Notes: generated by a model not told the origin, from the sequence alone. A stretch of 64,000 bases of DNA from Candidatus Vesicomyosocius sp. SY067_SCS001 (GCF_014706615.1 NZ_CP054877.1:744001-808000), one strand, 5' to 3'. Positions 46,723 to 56,266 are shown, counted from the stretch's first letter. Program-made: numbers and translations.

Positions 46723-47151
46723 TCAACCCTCCACCATAATACCCATTGATCTAGCCGTACCAGCAATAATATTAACTGCTGAATCCATGTCGTTTGTATT
46801 TAAATCTTTCATTTTCATACTAGCTACTTCTTCCAACTGAGCACGAGTAATGCTGCCCACTTTATCCAAATGAGGTAAACCACTACCTTTTTTAATATCG
46901 GTTATTTTTAAAATTAACAAAGCTGCTGGTGGTGTTTTAGTAACAAAAGAAAAGCTACGATCACTATAGACAGTAATTACTACTGGCACTTTCATACCTT
47001 TGTTAGTCTCCTGAGTCTTAGAATTAAATGCTTTACAAAATTCCATAATATTAACGCCATGTTGACCAAGTGCAGGACCAACCGGTGGTGATGGATTTGC
47101 TTCTTGTGCAGCTACTTGAAGCTTAATATAGGATTCAATTTTTTTGGCCAT
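46723..47151 (-). CDS. rplK: Ribosomal protein L11
   Basis: Binds the GTPase centre of 23S rRNA and is needed for stringent-response sensing by RelA. 142 residues; the N-terminal domain has the conserved [24 protein letters not shown] and the C-terminal domain binds rRNA. Normal position between nusG and rplA. Confidence 0.98.
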   Translation of the reverse strand: MAKKIESYIKLQVAAQEANPSPPVGPALGQHGVNIMEFCKAFNSKTQETNKGMKVPVVITVYSDRSFSFVTKTPPAALLILKITDIKKGSGLPHLDKVGSITRAQLEEVASMKMKDLNTNDMDSAVNIIAGTARSMGIMVEG

Positions 47152-47241
47152 TTTTCTTCCTTGAGGAATTTACCTCGTTCTGGGTACAAACGCCAATTAA
47201 GCTCCCCTTATTAAATCACAACTTTAAAAGTTATTTATCGT

Positions 47242-47775
47242 TTAAGTCTTCTCTACTTGAGAGAATTCTAACTCTACCGAAGTAGAACGTCCAAAAATTA
47301 ATACTTCTACTTTCAATAAATTCTTTTCATAATCAACCGCCTCAACTAAACCATTAAATTCATTAAAAGGCCCATCAACAACTAAAATTTCTTCACCTGG
47401 CTGATAAGCCACTTTAGGTTTAGGCTTATCAGCACCTTCTTGTACGCGCATAAGAATTTTATCAACTTCACGCTGTGTGATGGGAGAAGGTTTACCTGAT
47501 GAACCACCAATAAAGCCAATAACATTATTGGTATTTTTAACCAACAACCAACTAGGTTCAGTAAGCTCCATATTGACCAGCATATAACCTGGAAAAAATT
47601 TACGTTCTGCCATTTTTTTCTGTCCATCTTTTAGTTCAACAACTTGTTCGGTTGGTACCAACACTTCACCCACTAAATCTTCAAGACCTTCTCTAATAAT
47701 AGACTCTTCAATTGCAATCTTAACCTTCGATTCAAAACCACTTCTTGCATGAAACACATACCATCTTTTAGACAT
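47242..47775 (-). CDS. nusG: Transcription factor NusG
   Basis: Couples RNA polymerase to ribosomes and Rho. 177 residues: N-terminal NGN domain starting KRWYVFHARSGFE and a C-terminal KOW domain with EEILVVDGPFNEFNGLVEAVD. It starts ten bases after secE, as in the standard secE-nusG operon. Confidence 0.98.
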   Translation of the reverse strand: MSKRWYVFHARSGFESKVKIAIEESIIREGLEDLVGEVLVPTEQVVELKDGQKKMAERKFFPGYMLVNMELTEPSWLLVKNTNNVIGFIGGSSGKPSPITQREVDKILMRVQEGADKPKPKVAYQPGEEILVVDGPFNEFNGLVEAVDYEKNLLKVEVLIFGRSTSVELEFSQVEKT

Positions 47776-47785
47776 TTTAGTCCTC

Positions 47786-48157
47786 TCAATTTGTTAACAA
47801 ATAAACCATCCATGAGAATAGCGCATCAATTATCCACAAAAAAATAGCCACAATCACAACAGCAACCATAATCATACCTGTGGTTTTAATAGTTTCATCG
47901 CGTGTAGGCCATACAACTTTACGTAATTCAATTTTTGTCTCAATCAAAAACGAGCTAAAGCGAACGCCTTGAGGTGACTTAAAAAATACAAACCCGGCTA
48001 ACAAAAAACCGGGTAACAAAAATAATACTTTGTACAATGTTGTACTTAATTCTAATGGATTTAAATAAAAAAAAACAAAAGATACAACCACGATAAAAAT
48101 AGATACAATCATTCCTAGCAATGATTGTTTTGCTTTAGGTTCTATTACTTTAGTCAC
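47786..48157 (-). CDS. secE: Protein translocase subunit SecE
   Basis: Essential clamp of the SecYEG channel. Three membrane helices, with the conserved amphipathic segment and third helix ETKIELRKVVWPTRDETIKTTGMIMVAVVIVAIFLW. I chose a GTG start at 48157 (123 residues), because AAAGG lies eight bases upstream and any longer reading would run through the tRNA-Trp gene just upstream. Only 16 bases separate it from the tRNA CCA end, so tRNA processing would leave a very short leader. Confidence 0.93.
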   Translation of the reverse strand: MTKVIEPKAKQSLLGMIVSIFIVVVSFVFFYLNPLELSTTLYKVLFLLPGFLLAGFVFFKSPQGVRFSSFLIETKIELRKVVWPTRDETIKTTGMIMVAVVIVAIFLWIIDALFSWMVYLLTN

Positions 48158-48173
48158 ATTACATCCTTTAACA

Positions 48174-48249
48174 TGGCAGGCAAGGAGGGACTCGAACCCC
48201 CAACCAATAGTTTTGGAGACCATTACTCTACCAATTGAGCCACTTGCCT
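48174..48249 (-). tRNA. tRNA-Trp (CCA anticodon)
   Basis: 76 bases with AGGCAAG/CTTGCCT acceptor stem, anticodon loop CTCCAAA and an encoded CCA end. It lies between tuf and secE, the common position of this gene in gammaproteobacteria. Confidence 0.97.
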
Positions 48250-48329
48250 ATAAATCTCAAAAACTTGAACTATTGTCCAAACCACCTTCTTCATTTCTTT
48301 TTTAAATTAATTTAAGTTTTAACTTTTGA

Positions 48330-49520
48330 TCAATCTGTCACTTTAGAAACTACACCTGCACCTACCGTACGACCACCTTCTCTAATAGCAAATCTTAAAC
48401 CATCTTCCATAGCTATTGGTGATAATAGCTCTACTTTCATTTTCACATTATCACCTGGCATAACCATCTCTATGCCATTAGGTAACTGACAAGCACCTGT
48501 AACATCTGTAGTTCTAAAATAAAACTGTGGACGATAATTGTTAAAAAATGGTGTATGACGACCACCTTCATCTTTGCTTAAAATATAAATTTCTGCTTCA
48601 AACTTTGAATGTGGTTTGATTGACCCTGGCTTAGATAATACTTGACCACGTTCAACTTCTTCACGTTTTGTACCACGAAGCAAGACACCAACGTTATCAC
48701 CAGCCTCACCTGAAGCAAGTAATTTTCTAAACATTTCAACACCAGTACAAGTAGTGGTTTTAGTATCTTTAATACCAACAATTTCTAGCTCATCGCCAAT
48801 ATTAACAATACCTGCCTCAATACGACCTGTTACCACAGTACCACGACCTGAAATTGAAAATACATCCTCAATTGGCATAATGAAGGATTTATCCGTATCA
48901 CGCTTAGGAGTTGGGATATAAGAGTCTAATGCGTCAACTAGCTTTAAGATAGAAGGAACACCAATGTCGGAAGTATCACCTTCTAAGGCTTTAAGTGCTG
49001 AGCCAAAAATAACTGGCGTGTCATCACCTGGAAAATCATATTCATCTAATAGCTCACGAATTTCCATTTCAACTAATTCAACCAATTCCTCATCGTCAAC
49101 CATATCAGCTTTATTCATATAAACAACTATATAAGGCACACCTACTTGTTTAGATAACAAAATATGCTCACGGGTTTGAGCCATTGGACCATCTGTAGCA
49201 GCAATTACAATAATAGCTCCATCCATTTGGGCAGCGCCTGTAATCATGTTTTTAATGTAATCAGCATGTCCTGGACAGTCAACATGTGCGTAGTGACGCA
49301 TCTCACTTTCATACTCTACGTGAGCTGTTGAAATGGTAATACCGCGTTCTCTTTCTTCAGGAGCATTATCAATATCTGTATAATCTTTGAATTCTCCACC
49401 ACGAACTTCTGCCATTACTTTAGTAATGGCAGAAGTAAGTGTAGTTTTACCATGATCAACATGACCGATTGTGCCAACATTAACGTGTGGTTTGGTTCGT
49501 TCAAATTGTTCTTTTGACAT
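48330..49520 (-). CDS. tuf: Elongation factor Tu
   Basis: GTPase that delivers aminoacyl-tRNA to the ribosome. G motifs GHVDHGKT (19-26), DCPGH and NKADMVDD; three domains in 396 residues, near the usual 394. It sits after the tRNA-Tyr-Gly-Thr cluster and before tRNA-Trp-secE, the tufB position. Whether a second tuf copy exists elsewhere cannot be seen here. Confidence 0.99.
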   Translation of the reverse strand: MSKEQFERTKPHVNVGTIGHVDHGKTTLTSAITKVMAEVRGGEFKDYTDIDNAPEERERGITISTAHVEYESEMRHYAHVDCPGHADYIKNMITGAAQMDGAIIVIAATDGPMAQTREHILLSKQVGVPYIVVYMNKADMVDDEELVELVEMEIRELLDEYDFPGDDTPVIFGSALKALEGDTSDIGVPSILKLVDALDSYIPTPKRDTDKSFIMPIEDVFSISGRGTVVTGRIEAGIVNIGDELEIVGIKDTKTTTCTGVEMFRKLLASGEAGDNVGVLLRGTKREEVERGQVLSKPGSIKPHSKFEAEIYILSKDEGGRHTPFFNNYRPQFYFRTTDVTGACQLPNGIEMVMPGDNVKMKVELLSPIAMEDGLRFAIREGGRTVGAGVVSKVTD

Positions 49521-49553
49521 TTTATTCCCCTACATGTAACAAATTAAATTTTT

Positions 49554-49629
49554 TGGAGCTCACCAGTGGATTTGAACCACCGACCTCTTCCTTACCAAGA
49601 AAGTGCTCTACCGACTGAGCTAGGTGAGC
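49554..49629 (-). tRNA. tRNA-Thr (GGT anticodon)
   Basis: 76 bases, GCTCACC/GGTGAGC acceptor, anticodon loop TTGGTAA, CCA encoded. Part of the tRNA-Tyr-Gly-Thr-tuf transcript. Confidence 0.97.
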
Positions 49630-49646
49630 ACAATCACTCTATTTAG

Positions 49647-49717
49647 AGCGGGTAACGAGAATCGAACTCGTCTCATTGGCTTGGAAGGCCAAGGTAATAC
49701 CAATATACAATACCCGC
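49647..49717 (-). tRNA. tRNA-Gly (TCC anticodon), 3' end reads CTA not CCA
   Basis: 71-base body with GCGGGTA/TACCCGC acceptor and anticodon loop CTTCCAA, discriminator T. The next three bases on the minus strand are CTA where CCA is expected, so the mature end must be added or repaired by the CCA-adding enzyme. Confidence 0.95.
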
Positions 49718-49736
49718 AAAACCTACTATGCCTTTA

Positions 49737-49821
49737 TGGTGGAGGGGGAAGGATTTGAACCTTCGAAGGCAGAGCCGACAGATTTACAGTCTATTCCCTT
49801 TAGCCACTCGGGAACCCCTCC
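49737..49821 (-). tRNA. tRNA-Tyr (GTA anticodon)
   Basis: 85 bases, class II with a long variable arm, GGAGGGG/CCCCTCC acceptor, anticodon loop CTGTAAA, CCA encoded. First gene of the tRNA-tuf cluster. Confidence 0.97.
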
Positions 49822-49915
49822 AAAAAATAATCAGGAATTATCCCATAACTATCTTTATAGTGCAAGCGTTAATTTAAGGTTTTATTGTTTTTTTAAAAGT
49901 CTGTCTTTTGCTAAA

Positions 49916-51136
49916 TTACAAGCGTGAAACACCACTTGAAACAGCAACATCAAATACTGCTTTAGGTACTACCTCAATCAATCTTGGATCAAAAGGCTTA
50001 GGAATAATATAATCCTTACCAAATGTCATGTACTTTGTACTATAAGCCTTTAAAACACTATTTGGTACTTCTAATTTTGCTAAATCTTTAAGTGCATAAA
50101 CTGCTGCTATTTTCATCTTTAAATTAATTTCACTAGCTTTTGCATCTAACGCACCTCTAAAAATAAAAGGAAAACCTAATACATTATTAACTTGATTGGG
50201 ATAATCACTTCGACCTGTTGCCATGATTAAATCGTCACGCACCGAATTAGCATCTTTAGGCGAAATTTCAGGATCTGGATTCGACAAGGCAAACACAATA
50301 GGCCTATCTGCCATTGACTTAATCATCTGTTTTGATACTAAGTTAGCAACAGCAACACCAATAAATACATCCGCACCGTGCATAACATCTGTTAAGGTTT
50401 TTTTATCTGTTTTCGTACCATATTGAGCTTTAAATTGACTAACATTTTCCATATCTTTAGAAATAACACCTCTACTATCAACTAATAAAATATTGTCCTT
50501 TGACAAGCCCAATTCACATAATAAGTCCAAAGTAGCAATTCCTGCTGAACCAGCACCTAAACAAACTAATTGAATTGTTTCAATATCTTTATCTTGAATT
50601 TCAAGTGAATTTAACAATCCTGCTGCAATAATAATAGCCGTTCCATGCTGATCATCATGAAAAACAGGAATATCCAACATTTTAATTAAACGCTTTTCAA
50701 TCTCAAAACAGCGAGGCGCTGAAATATCTTCAAGATTAATACCGCCAAATGTTGGAGCAATATTCTTAACTGTTTGTACAAAATCATCTACATCTTGAGT
50801 ATCAATCTCAATATCAAATACATCAATATCTGCAAAATGTTTAAACAATACTGCTTTACCTTCCATAACAGGTTTAGATGCCAATGGACCAACATTTCCA
50901 AGTCCCAAAACTGCTGAACCATCAGAAATAACAGCAACCAAATTACGTTTAATGGTAAAGTCATAAACCTTATTTGCATCTTGTGCAATTTCACGAACAG
51001 GAATAGCAACACCAGGTGTATATGCTAAGCTCAGATCTTCGCATGTTACTAATGATTTATGTGATGAAACAATGATCTTTCCTGGACGATTACCTTTATG
51101 ATATTCTAGCGCCAATTGATAAAATTTTGAACTCAT
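49916..51136 (-). CDS. maeB: NADP-type malic enzyme (malate dehydrogenase, decarboxylating)
   Basis: Converts malate to pyruvate and CO2. Motifs: [25 protein letters not shown], the metal/substrate region [15 protein letters not shown] and [13 protein letters not shown], and the nucleotide fold [17 protein letters not shown]. At 406 residues it has only the malic-enzyme part and lacks the C-terminal phosphotransacetylase-like domain of E. coli MaeB. Its partner fumarase is 32 kb away. NADP preference is inferred from the family. A long non-coding gap follows upstream. Confidence 0.92.
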   Translation of the reverse strand: MSSKFYQLALEYHKGNRPGKIIVSSHKSLVTCEDLSLAYTPGVAIPVREIAQDANKVYDFTIKRNLVAVISDGSAVLGLGNVGPLASKPVMEGKAVLFKHFADIDVFDIEIDTQDVDDFVQTVKNIAPTFGGINLEDISAPRCFEIEKRLIKMLDIPVFHDDQHGTAIIIAAGLLNSLEIQDKDIETIQLVCLGAGSAGIATLDLLCELGLSKDNILLVDSRGVISKDMENVSQFKAQYGTKTDKKTLTDVMHGADVFIGVAVANLVSKQMIKSMADRPIVFALSNPDPEISPKDANSVRDDLIMATGRSDYPNQVNNVLGFPFIFRGALDAKASEINLKMKIAAVYALKDLAKLEVPNSVLKAYSTKYMTFGKDYIIPKPFDPRLIEVVPKAVFDVAVSSGVSRL

Positions 51137-52031
51137 TATATAGTTTTTAGATTAAATTAATATTTTCATTATCCAAGATATCTTGTTTACCATTGCAATA
51201 TATTATATATATATTAATATATTAGGAAATATACACATAATAATACCTATTATTTAAATAACTACTAAATCCTTTATACTGAATTATCCGAAATAAGTTT
51301 TTACTCTTTTCTAAATTCAATTAGACCTGAGAATAATAATGATAAACAAATTATCCTTGTTATAAAATAGTAGTATTTACTTACATTTTTACAAACTAAC
51401 ACAAACTCCATAACTAATCTCGTCAAAAGCTTATTTTTTAACTAAACTATTATTTACTTCTAATATATGGTCTAGTCTGTATATATTCTGTATATATAAT
51501 ATAACTACATTACTAGATAATCCATATTAAATAAGATTAATCTATCGTCAAATATTTAATCACTGAAAAATCATTAGAGCACTACGATTCACTTTAAATA
51601 TTATTAACCTCTATCAAGATATCCGTTAATAACTAATAAACAACCACAATGATATCTTTATTTTGTATAGCTAACTGGCTATAACATCTCTAAAAATAAA
51701 ATATCAAAAATAACATTATGAATTTTATAATTTGCTTCATCTTCTAAGATGAAATATTTTATAAATTACCAAAATTAACATACCATTATAACTATAAGTT
51801 ATATAGTTGTTTTTAGCAACAAGCTTAAAACAAATACTAAGATGTCTAGCTCAAAATTCATTACTCATTGTGAGTACAGTATTTTAATAAATACAAAGAA
51901 CTAAATTTTATCTGATTAATGGTATATTTTGCTTGTCACAAATAAGACTTGTAACCACTTTCAGACTATTTATTAATGAATAAAAAATATATTAGAATCA
52001 AAAAGAGAAAATTTTTTTCTAAAAAGGTAAG
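51137..52031. other. Long non-coding gap maeB-hinT
   Basis: About 900 AT-rich bases. A perfect eight-base hairpin (TTCATCTT/AAGATGAA, 51736-51753) is the only clear structure. No frame gives readable protein, so it is probably the remains of lost genes. Confidence 0.5.
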
Positions 52032-52370
52032 CTATCCTGGTGGCCAAGTCAGTACCCGTCCGCCAAAACAATGAAGGTGAATATGATAAACTGTTTGTCC
52101 GCCTTGTTTATTACAATTCATCACCACACGATAACCCTTATCAGCAAAGCCAAGCTCTTTAGTAATATTACTTGCTATTAATATTAATTTTCCTAATAAC
52201 TTTTCATCATTAGTATTATTTAAAGTTTTAATATGTGTTTTTGGAATTACTAAAAAATGGTATGGTGCTCGTGGTTTGATATCATAAAATGCAAGAACAT
52301 ATTCATCTTCATAGATTTTATTAACTGAAATATCTCCATTAATTATTGTACAAAATAAACAATCAGTCAT
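52032..52370 (-). CDS. hinT: HIT-family purine phosphoramidase HinT
   Basis: Histidine-triad nucleotide hydrolase that acts on AMP-lysine and similar phosphoramidates. The triad is HIHLH with H96, H98 and H100 in GGQTVYHIHLHCFGG; it starts MTDCLFCTIINGDI as in relatives. 112 residues is normal. It is monocistronic, with long non-coding sequence on both sides. Confidence 0.95.
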   Translation of the reverse strand: MTDCLFCTIINGDISVNKIYEDEYVLAFYDIKPRAPYHFLVIPKTHIKTLNNTNDEKLLGKLILIASNITKELGFADKGYRVVMNCNKQGGQTVYHIHLHCFGGRVLTWPPG

Positions 52371-52864
52371 AGCCCCAAGATAAAGATTAAAATAAGTAAA
52401 TTTAAACGTAATAGTGGTAAGTTTATTTCAATCAGCAATAATTAACCTTACTGATTTAACTATACCTGACATACCTACCTAAAAACGCTTTAATATTATG
52501 AATATAACAATAATCTATAATGGAAAATCTTTACAAGTGCACTATTAATATGGTAAAAAATACGTTGATAATAATTGTTTATTCCATTATCAATGGCTGA
52601 AATTATGCTCCAAATAAAAATAAACTCGATATAATTTGTTTAGATCATTATCCATTGTCAATCTGAACCAATAGAGTTAATCAAACTCTATTGGTTCAAT
52701 ACCCCCAAAAACAAGCGTCTAATATTAAAATTTAATTGAAGTATTCTTATATATAACTATTAAATTAAAGAGCACACTCCTTAAGTGTATTAACTCTAAC
52801 ACATTCAGATCCATCATCTTTATAAAGCAACAATACCTAATAATTTTACAAAGTTTTCAACAGT
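52371..52864. other. Non-coding gap hinT-flavoprotein gene
   Basis: 494 bases holding a perfect 15-base inverted repeat at 52664-52698. No gene remnant was recognised. Confidence 0.6.
52664..52698. repeat. Perfect 15-bp inverted repeat, five-base loop
   Basis: TGAACCAATAGAGTT (52664-52678) pairs with AACTCTATTGGTTCA (52684-52698). The stem is strong, but no T-run follows on either side; it lies about 170 bases beyond the end of the flavoprotein gene. Confidence 0.85.
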
Positions 52865-53992
52865 TTACCGATATTGACGTAAATACCGCCAACTAAAAAT
52901 CTGTTTAGCATAATGCATCAAACGACAACTTGGTAACATTAAACCACCTTTGAGTGTTCGGGATATATATATACCTTTATTATTTGAATCAATAATGCAC
53001 ATCAACTCAACCTTAAAGGTATGACTAGTAGGCTTATCATTCAAAACATCCAATACATTTTTAGCAGCAGCTATGGCTTGTAAATCTGCCATATGTGCCT
53101 GCTTGGGCATCCAATCTGGTCCTGGAAAAGAACCTGAATCTCCTACAACAAATATATTTTCAGCGCCTTTAACTTGACAGAACTTATCCGCTTTAAGTAA
53201 ACCACCTTTACTACGTTCAAGTTCAGTATTGTCAAACCAATGATTACCAGTCATCCCTGGCATAAATAAAATCAAATCTGCAATAAACTCACCACCCTCA
53301 GTAATGACTTTATTAATCTCAAAAGACTTTATTTTATGACCAAGATGAGTGTTAATATTGCGCTTTCTCATCTCACTTAGTAAGTTTATCACTGCTTTTT
53401 CGCCCAAACGAACGCCTGGTTTCTTTGTAGGACTAAAAAAAATTAAATTAAATTTATCACGTCGACCCTCTTGTCGTAATTGTGTATCCAAACCAAATAA
53501 AAATTCAAACATCGGACCGCCACGTGTCGCGCTTAATTCATTAGGATTAGTAGCAAAACCAATAGCAATATTACCACTATCCATAACTTGAATTCTATCA
53601 CGTATCTGTTCGACAGCGCTCAATCCATCACATGGCGTAATAGCATGCTCAATACCAGGCAACTTCTTAATAAACCGCCCGCCTGACGCGATAATAAGTG
53701 CATCATTTTCATACTCACCTATTGAAGTAATTACAGTTCTAGCACGGTTTTCCAAACCTATAACTTTACCAGAAATATGACAAATATTCATACGTTTAAA
53801 AAAACGATTAAGAGGGATAACAATATCTTTGTTATTGGCTATACCTGACGGTATCCAAATCAAACTTGGCATATAAACAAACTCTGCCTTGGGCGATATT
53901 AAGGTAATCTGTATGTGTTTATCGTTTTTTCTAAGAGTTCTGACAGCTGTTAATCCTGCAAATCCTGACCCAATAATAGTGATTTTATTCAT
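52865..53992 (-). CDS. SQR-like FAD-dependent oxidoreductase
   Basis: Flavoprotein of the sulfide:quinone reductase / flavocytochrome-c-sulfide-dehydrogenase superfamily. It starts with the FAD dinucleotide motif IIGSGFAGLTA and has the second FAD motif NIFVVGDSGSFPGPDWMPKQAHMA. There is no signal peptide. C121 and C356 match two of the three cysteines of true SQR, but the region of the middle catalytic cysteine reads SATRGGPMFEFLFG and lacks it. So quinone reduction of sulfide is uncertain; a related sulfur or NADH reductase is possible. It is coupled to a 77-residue gene by an eight-base overlap. Confidence 0.8.
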   Translation of the reverse strand: MNKITIIGSGFAGLTAVRTLRKNDKHIQITLISPKAEFVYMPSLIWIPSGIANNKDIVIPLNRFFKRMNICHISGKVIGLENRARTVITSIGEYENDALIIASGGRFIKKLPGIEHAITPCDGLSAVEQIRDRIQVMDSGNIAIGFATNPNELSATRGGPMFEFLFGLDTQLRQEGRRDKFNLIFFSPTKKPGVRLGEKAVINLLSEMRKRNINTHLGHKIKSFEINKVITEGGEFIADLILFMPGMTGNHWFDNTELERSKGGLLKADKFCQVKGAENIFVVGDSGSFPGPDWMPKQAHMADLQAIAAAKNVLDVLNDKPTSHTFKVELMCIIDSNNKGIYISRTLKGGLMLPSCRLMHYAKQIFSWRYLRQYR

Positions 53993-54218
53993 TGTTACTT
54001 TCTTCTAATAATTTTTCCAATTCAATTTGTAATTCATCGTATAAATTTTGTAACTCATATAATATGGTTTCACTAACTGTATCATCAATTGAGACAATTT
54101 CACCTTGTACAGAGCCAAACATACTATCTTGTTTATATTCAAATTCTATACCCGCCTTTCTTAAATGGTTTTTAAATTTATTTAATAACTTAGTATCAAA
54201 AAATATATAATCTAGCAT
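53985..54218 (-). CDS. Small conserved acidic protein, function unknown
   Basis: 77 residues, starting MLDYIFFDTKLLNKFKNHLRKAGIEFEYKQD, with an acidic helical C-terminus rich in Glu/Leu. It resembles small proteins of unknown role I recall beside SQR-like flavoproteins in other proteobacteria. Its end overlaps the flavoprotein start by eight bases, so the pair is translationally coupled and probably works together. There is no signal peptide or membrane segment. The divergent RutE-like gene starts 33 bases away. Confidence 0.65.
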   Translation of the reverse strand: MLDYIFFDTKLLNKFKNHLRKAGIEFEYKQDSMFGSVQGEIVSIDDTVSETILYELQNLYDELQIELEKLLEESNNE

Positions 54219-54251
54219 ATTTATTATTTATTAACAGTTAAAGGTATTTTA

Positions 54252-54833
54252 ATGCTTAACAAAGATACACTGGACACTTTATTTCGTCATGCAAGAAGCC
54301 ATAATGGCTGGTTGAAACAAGATGTGTCTAAAACACAATGTCATCAAATTTATGAGTTGATGAAATTTGCTCCTACTGCAACCAACAACTGCCCTGTACG
54401 CATTACTTTTATTAAATCACATATTGCTAAACAACGTTTAAAACCGCATCTTAACGAAGGAAACATTGATAAAAGCATGAACGCACCAGCTATTGCTATT
54501 ATTAGCTATGACACAGAATTTTACAAAAAATTACCATTTTTATTTCCTCATACTAATGCCAAAAATTGGTATGAGGGCAAACCTGAAAAAATAAAATTAG
54601 CAGGAAATCTAAACGCTACTTTGCAAGGTGCTTATTTCATCATGGCTAGCCGTTCTATTGGGCTAGATTGTGGTCCAATAGGGGGATTCAATAAGGAAAC
54701 CCTAAACGATGATTTTTTTAAAGATGGTAAAACAAAATCTATTTTCTTATGTGGAATTGGCCATGGTGATCATAATAAAATTTTCCCGAGATTGCCGCGT
54801 TTAAGTTTTAATGAAGCATGCAAAATTATTTAA
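54252..54833 (+). CDS. rutE: RutE-like nitroreductase family protein (malonic semialdehyde reductase type)
   Basis: FMN-dependent reductase, 193 residues. The sequence follows E. coli RutE along its length: HARSHNGW, MKFAPTATNNCPVRI, APAIAIISYDTEFYKKLPFLFPH and RLPRLSFNEAC. RutE reduces malonic semialdehyde in pyrimidine breakdown. No other rut gene is present, so the substrate here may differ (for example quinone or nitro compounds). It stands alone and is divergent from the flavoprotein pair, 33 bases away. Confidence 0.8.
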   Translation: MLNKDTLDTLFRHARSHNGWLKQDVSKTQCHQIYELMKFAPTATNNCPVRITFIKSHIAKQRLKPHLNEGNIDKSMNAPAIAIISYDTEFYKKLPFLFPHTNAKNWYEGKPEKIKLAGNLNATLQGAYFIMASRSIGLDCGPIGGFNKETLNDDFFKDGKTKSIFLCGIGHGDHNKIFPRLPRLSFNEACKII

Positions 54834-54852
54834 ACATCTTTACTTTTATTTA

Positions 54853-55228
54853 TTATGTTATACCTTCTATGTCTATAATCAATAGGAGCATATCGTCTAA
54901 TGTTAATTCAAACTCACACACATTACTATCATAAACAAATAATACAAATAGGATATCTAGTAAACTAAAGTAGTTTACTAGATAATTATACATTTTTAAA
55001 ATAAAATACAAAATTATACCTTCAGATGATCTATATGGGCCTAATACTTTTGCAGCATACAGATTCTTACTAGAGTCCGATTTTTCCATAGCTACATTTA
55101 AGCCTTCAACTACTTCCACATTATTGGCTGGTACACGTTCACGCTTAATTATTGGAACTCTAATCACAGCAAATACTTCCCTAACAACGTTAATACTTGA
55201 ATGTTGGGTCTATTGAATAACCCTTCAT
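54853..55228 (-). pseudogene. Probable frameshifted small gene after the persulfide dioxygenase
   Basis: An ATG at 55228, 18 bases past the persulfide dioxygenase and preceded by GAGAG, opens a 12-codon frame (MKGYSIDPTFKY, stop). In the next frame sequence continues as coherent protein (INVVREVFAVIRVPIIKRE, then a serine/lysine-rich part and AAKVLGPYRSSEG). A single frameshift near 55195 would join them. After SSEG the frame runs through an inverted repeat into AT-rich, low-quality sequence and ends at 54853. An alternative is a real gene starting at GTG 55167. I do not recognise the product. Confidence 0.4.
54954..54984. repeat. Perfect 13-bp inverted repeat, five-base loop
   Basis: TATCTAGTAAACT pairs with AGTTTACTAGATA around AAAGT. 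It lies between the convergent ends of the RutE-like gene and the broken gene, so it may be a terminator, but the T-run is missing. Confidence 0.8.
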
Positions 55229-55246
55229 GATATTTTTTTCTCTCAA

Positions 55247-55945
55247 TTATAATTTTTTGGCACCACAATCTTGATTAGCAGGTACTGCAACATGGATTTT
55301 CTTAGGTAAGTCTAATTCAATTTTATTTACTCTAGAAATAAATATTTGTTTATCTACATTTAAACCAATCATTTCGTTGAATTGTTTTTCTTCCCAGATT
55401 GAACTCATCGTTCTTCCTTCGTAATCATGAGCAGGATAAACTAAAGTTTCATCAGGTAAGGTAAATATTTTTTGAATAGAGTCATATAATTTTTCCGCTG
55501 AACCACCTTGAAAATCACACCTGCCACAACTTCTAATCAATAATGTATCGCCTGTAAAAACCTGATTACCTACCACATAAGACATACAGCCATTTGTATG
55601 CCCTGGAGTTGTCATAGCACTCAAAGTATAAACACCAAATGATAAAGTATCTCCATCATTAAGCAAAATATCCGCACAAATAATTTCATTAGCTGAACCT
55701 AGTACGATTTTAGCCTGAGTGAAGTGACGCTTTAGAGGATAAGAACTAGTAATATGATCAGCATGCACGTGCGTTTCAATAATATATTTAAGATTCAAGC
55801 CCAACTCTTTAATAAAGGTAACATCTCTTTGCATTGTTTTATCCACTGCATCAATGATAATAGCATCAAAAGTTTGCATATCGGCCAAAAGGTATGTATA
55901 AGTTGAACTAGTTTTTTCAAATAAAGGACGTAATAATAAACTCAT
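55247..55945 (-). CDS. ETHE1-type persulfide dioxygenase (metallo-beta-lactamase fold)
   Basis: Oxidises glutathione persulfide to sulfite and glutathione using one iron and O2. The metal site is THVHADH (H59, H61, D63, H64), H116 in PGHTNGC, D133 in FTGDTLLI and H173 in PAHDYEGR. The segment RSCGRCDFQGGSAEKLYDSIQ separates this ETHE1 group from glyoxalase II. 232 residues is normal. The place close to the SQR-like gene fits sulfide or persulfide handling. ATG 55945 gives the family start. Confidence 0.9.
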   Translation of the reverse strand: MSLLLRPLFEKTSSTYTYLLADMQTFDAIIIDAVDKTMQRDVTFIKELGLNLKYIIETHVHADHITSSYPLKRHFTQAKIVLGSANEIICADILLNDGDTLSFGVYTLSAMTTPGHTNGCMSYVVGNQVFTGDTLLIRSCGRCDFQGGSAEKLYDSIQKIFTLPDETLVYPAHDYEGRTMSSIWEEKQFNEMIGLNVDKQIFISRVNKIELDLPKKIHVAVPANQDCGAKKL

Positions 55946-56266
55946 GGTAATACCTTTTTAAATTGTTTAACAATAACGCTAGTAAGCACTAGACTTAATA
56001 TAAGTTCTAAAAATAAGACTATACTAATACTAGTAAGTCTGTAAAGCACTTACACCTTTACCCTACTAACAAAGAAGACCTACCCTAGCAAAATTAAACA
56101 TCCTTGATCACTTAATATGTGTTGAAAGTAGCAACATTATTTTTTCTAACGAATCCTTAATATTTTGTGGAATAATAGCATATATATAACTTTTTTCAAA
56201 CTTTTTCCATATAATTATATTGATTAATAGCACTTTAAATCCAAAAATACAGTCATATATATTTGT
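55946..56266. other. Non-coding gap persulfide dioxygenase-dapB
   Basis: 321 bases with several short repeats of the type CTAGTAAG and GTAAGCACT around 55978-56055, which form no clean structure. No gene seen. Confidence 0.4.

Noticed and set aside
48158-48223. Longer N-terminus for SecE
   Set aside because: It would translate the tRNA-Trp gene; the GTG at 48157 has its own ribosome site.
49676-49927. 83-codon plus-strand open frame
   Set aside because: It runs across the antisense strands of tRNA-Gly and tRNA-Tyr; the tRNA genes explain the sequence.
51190-51230. AT-only microsatellite tracts (also near 32355 and 52968)
   Set aside because: Short TA runs are expected in sequence of this composition and show no link to a gene.
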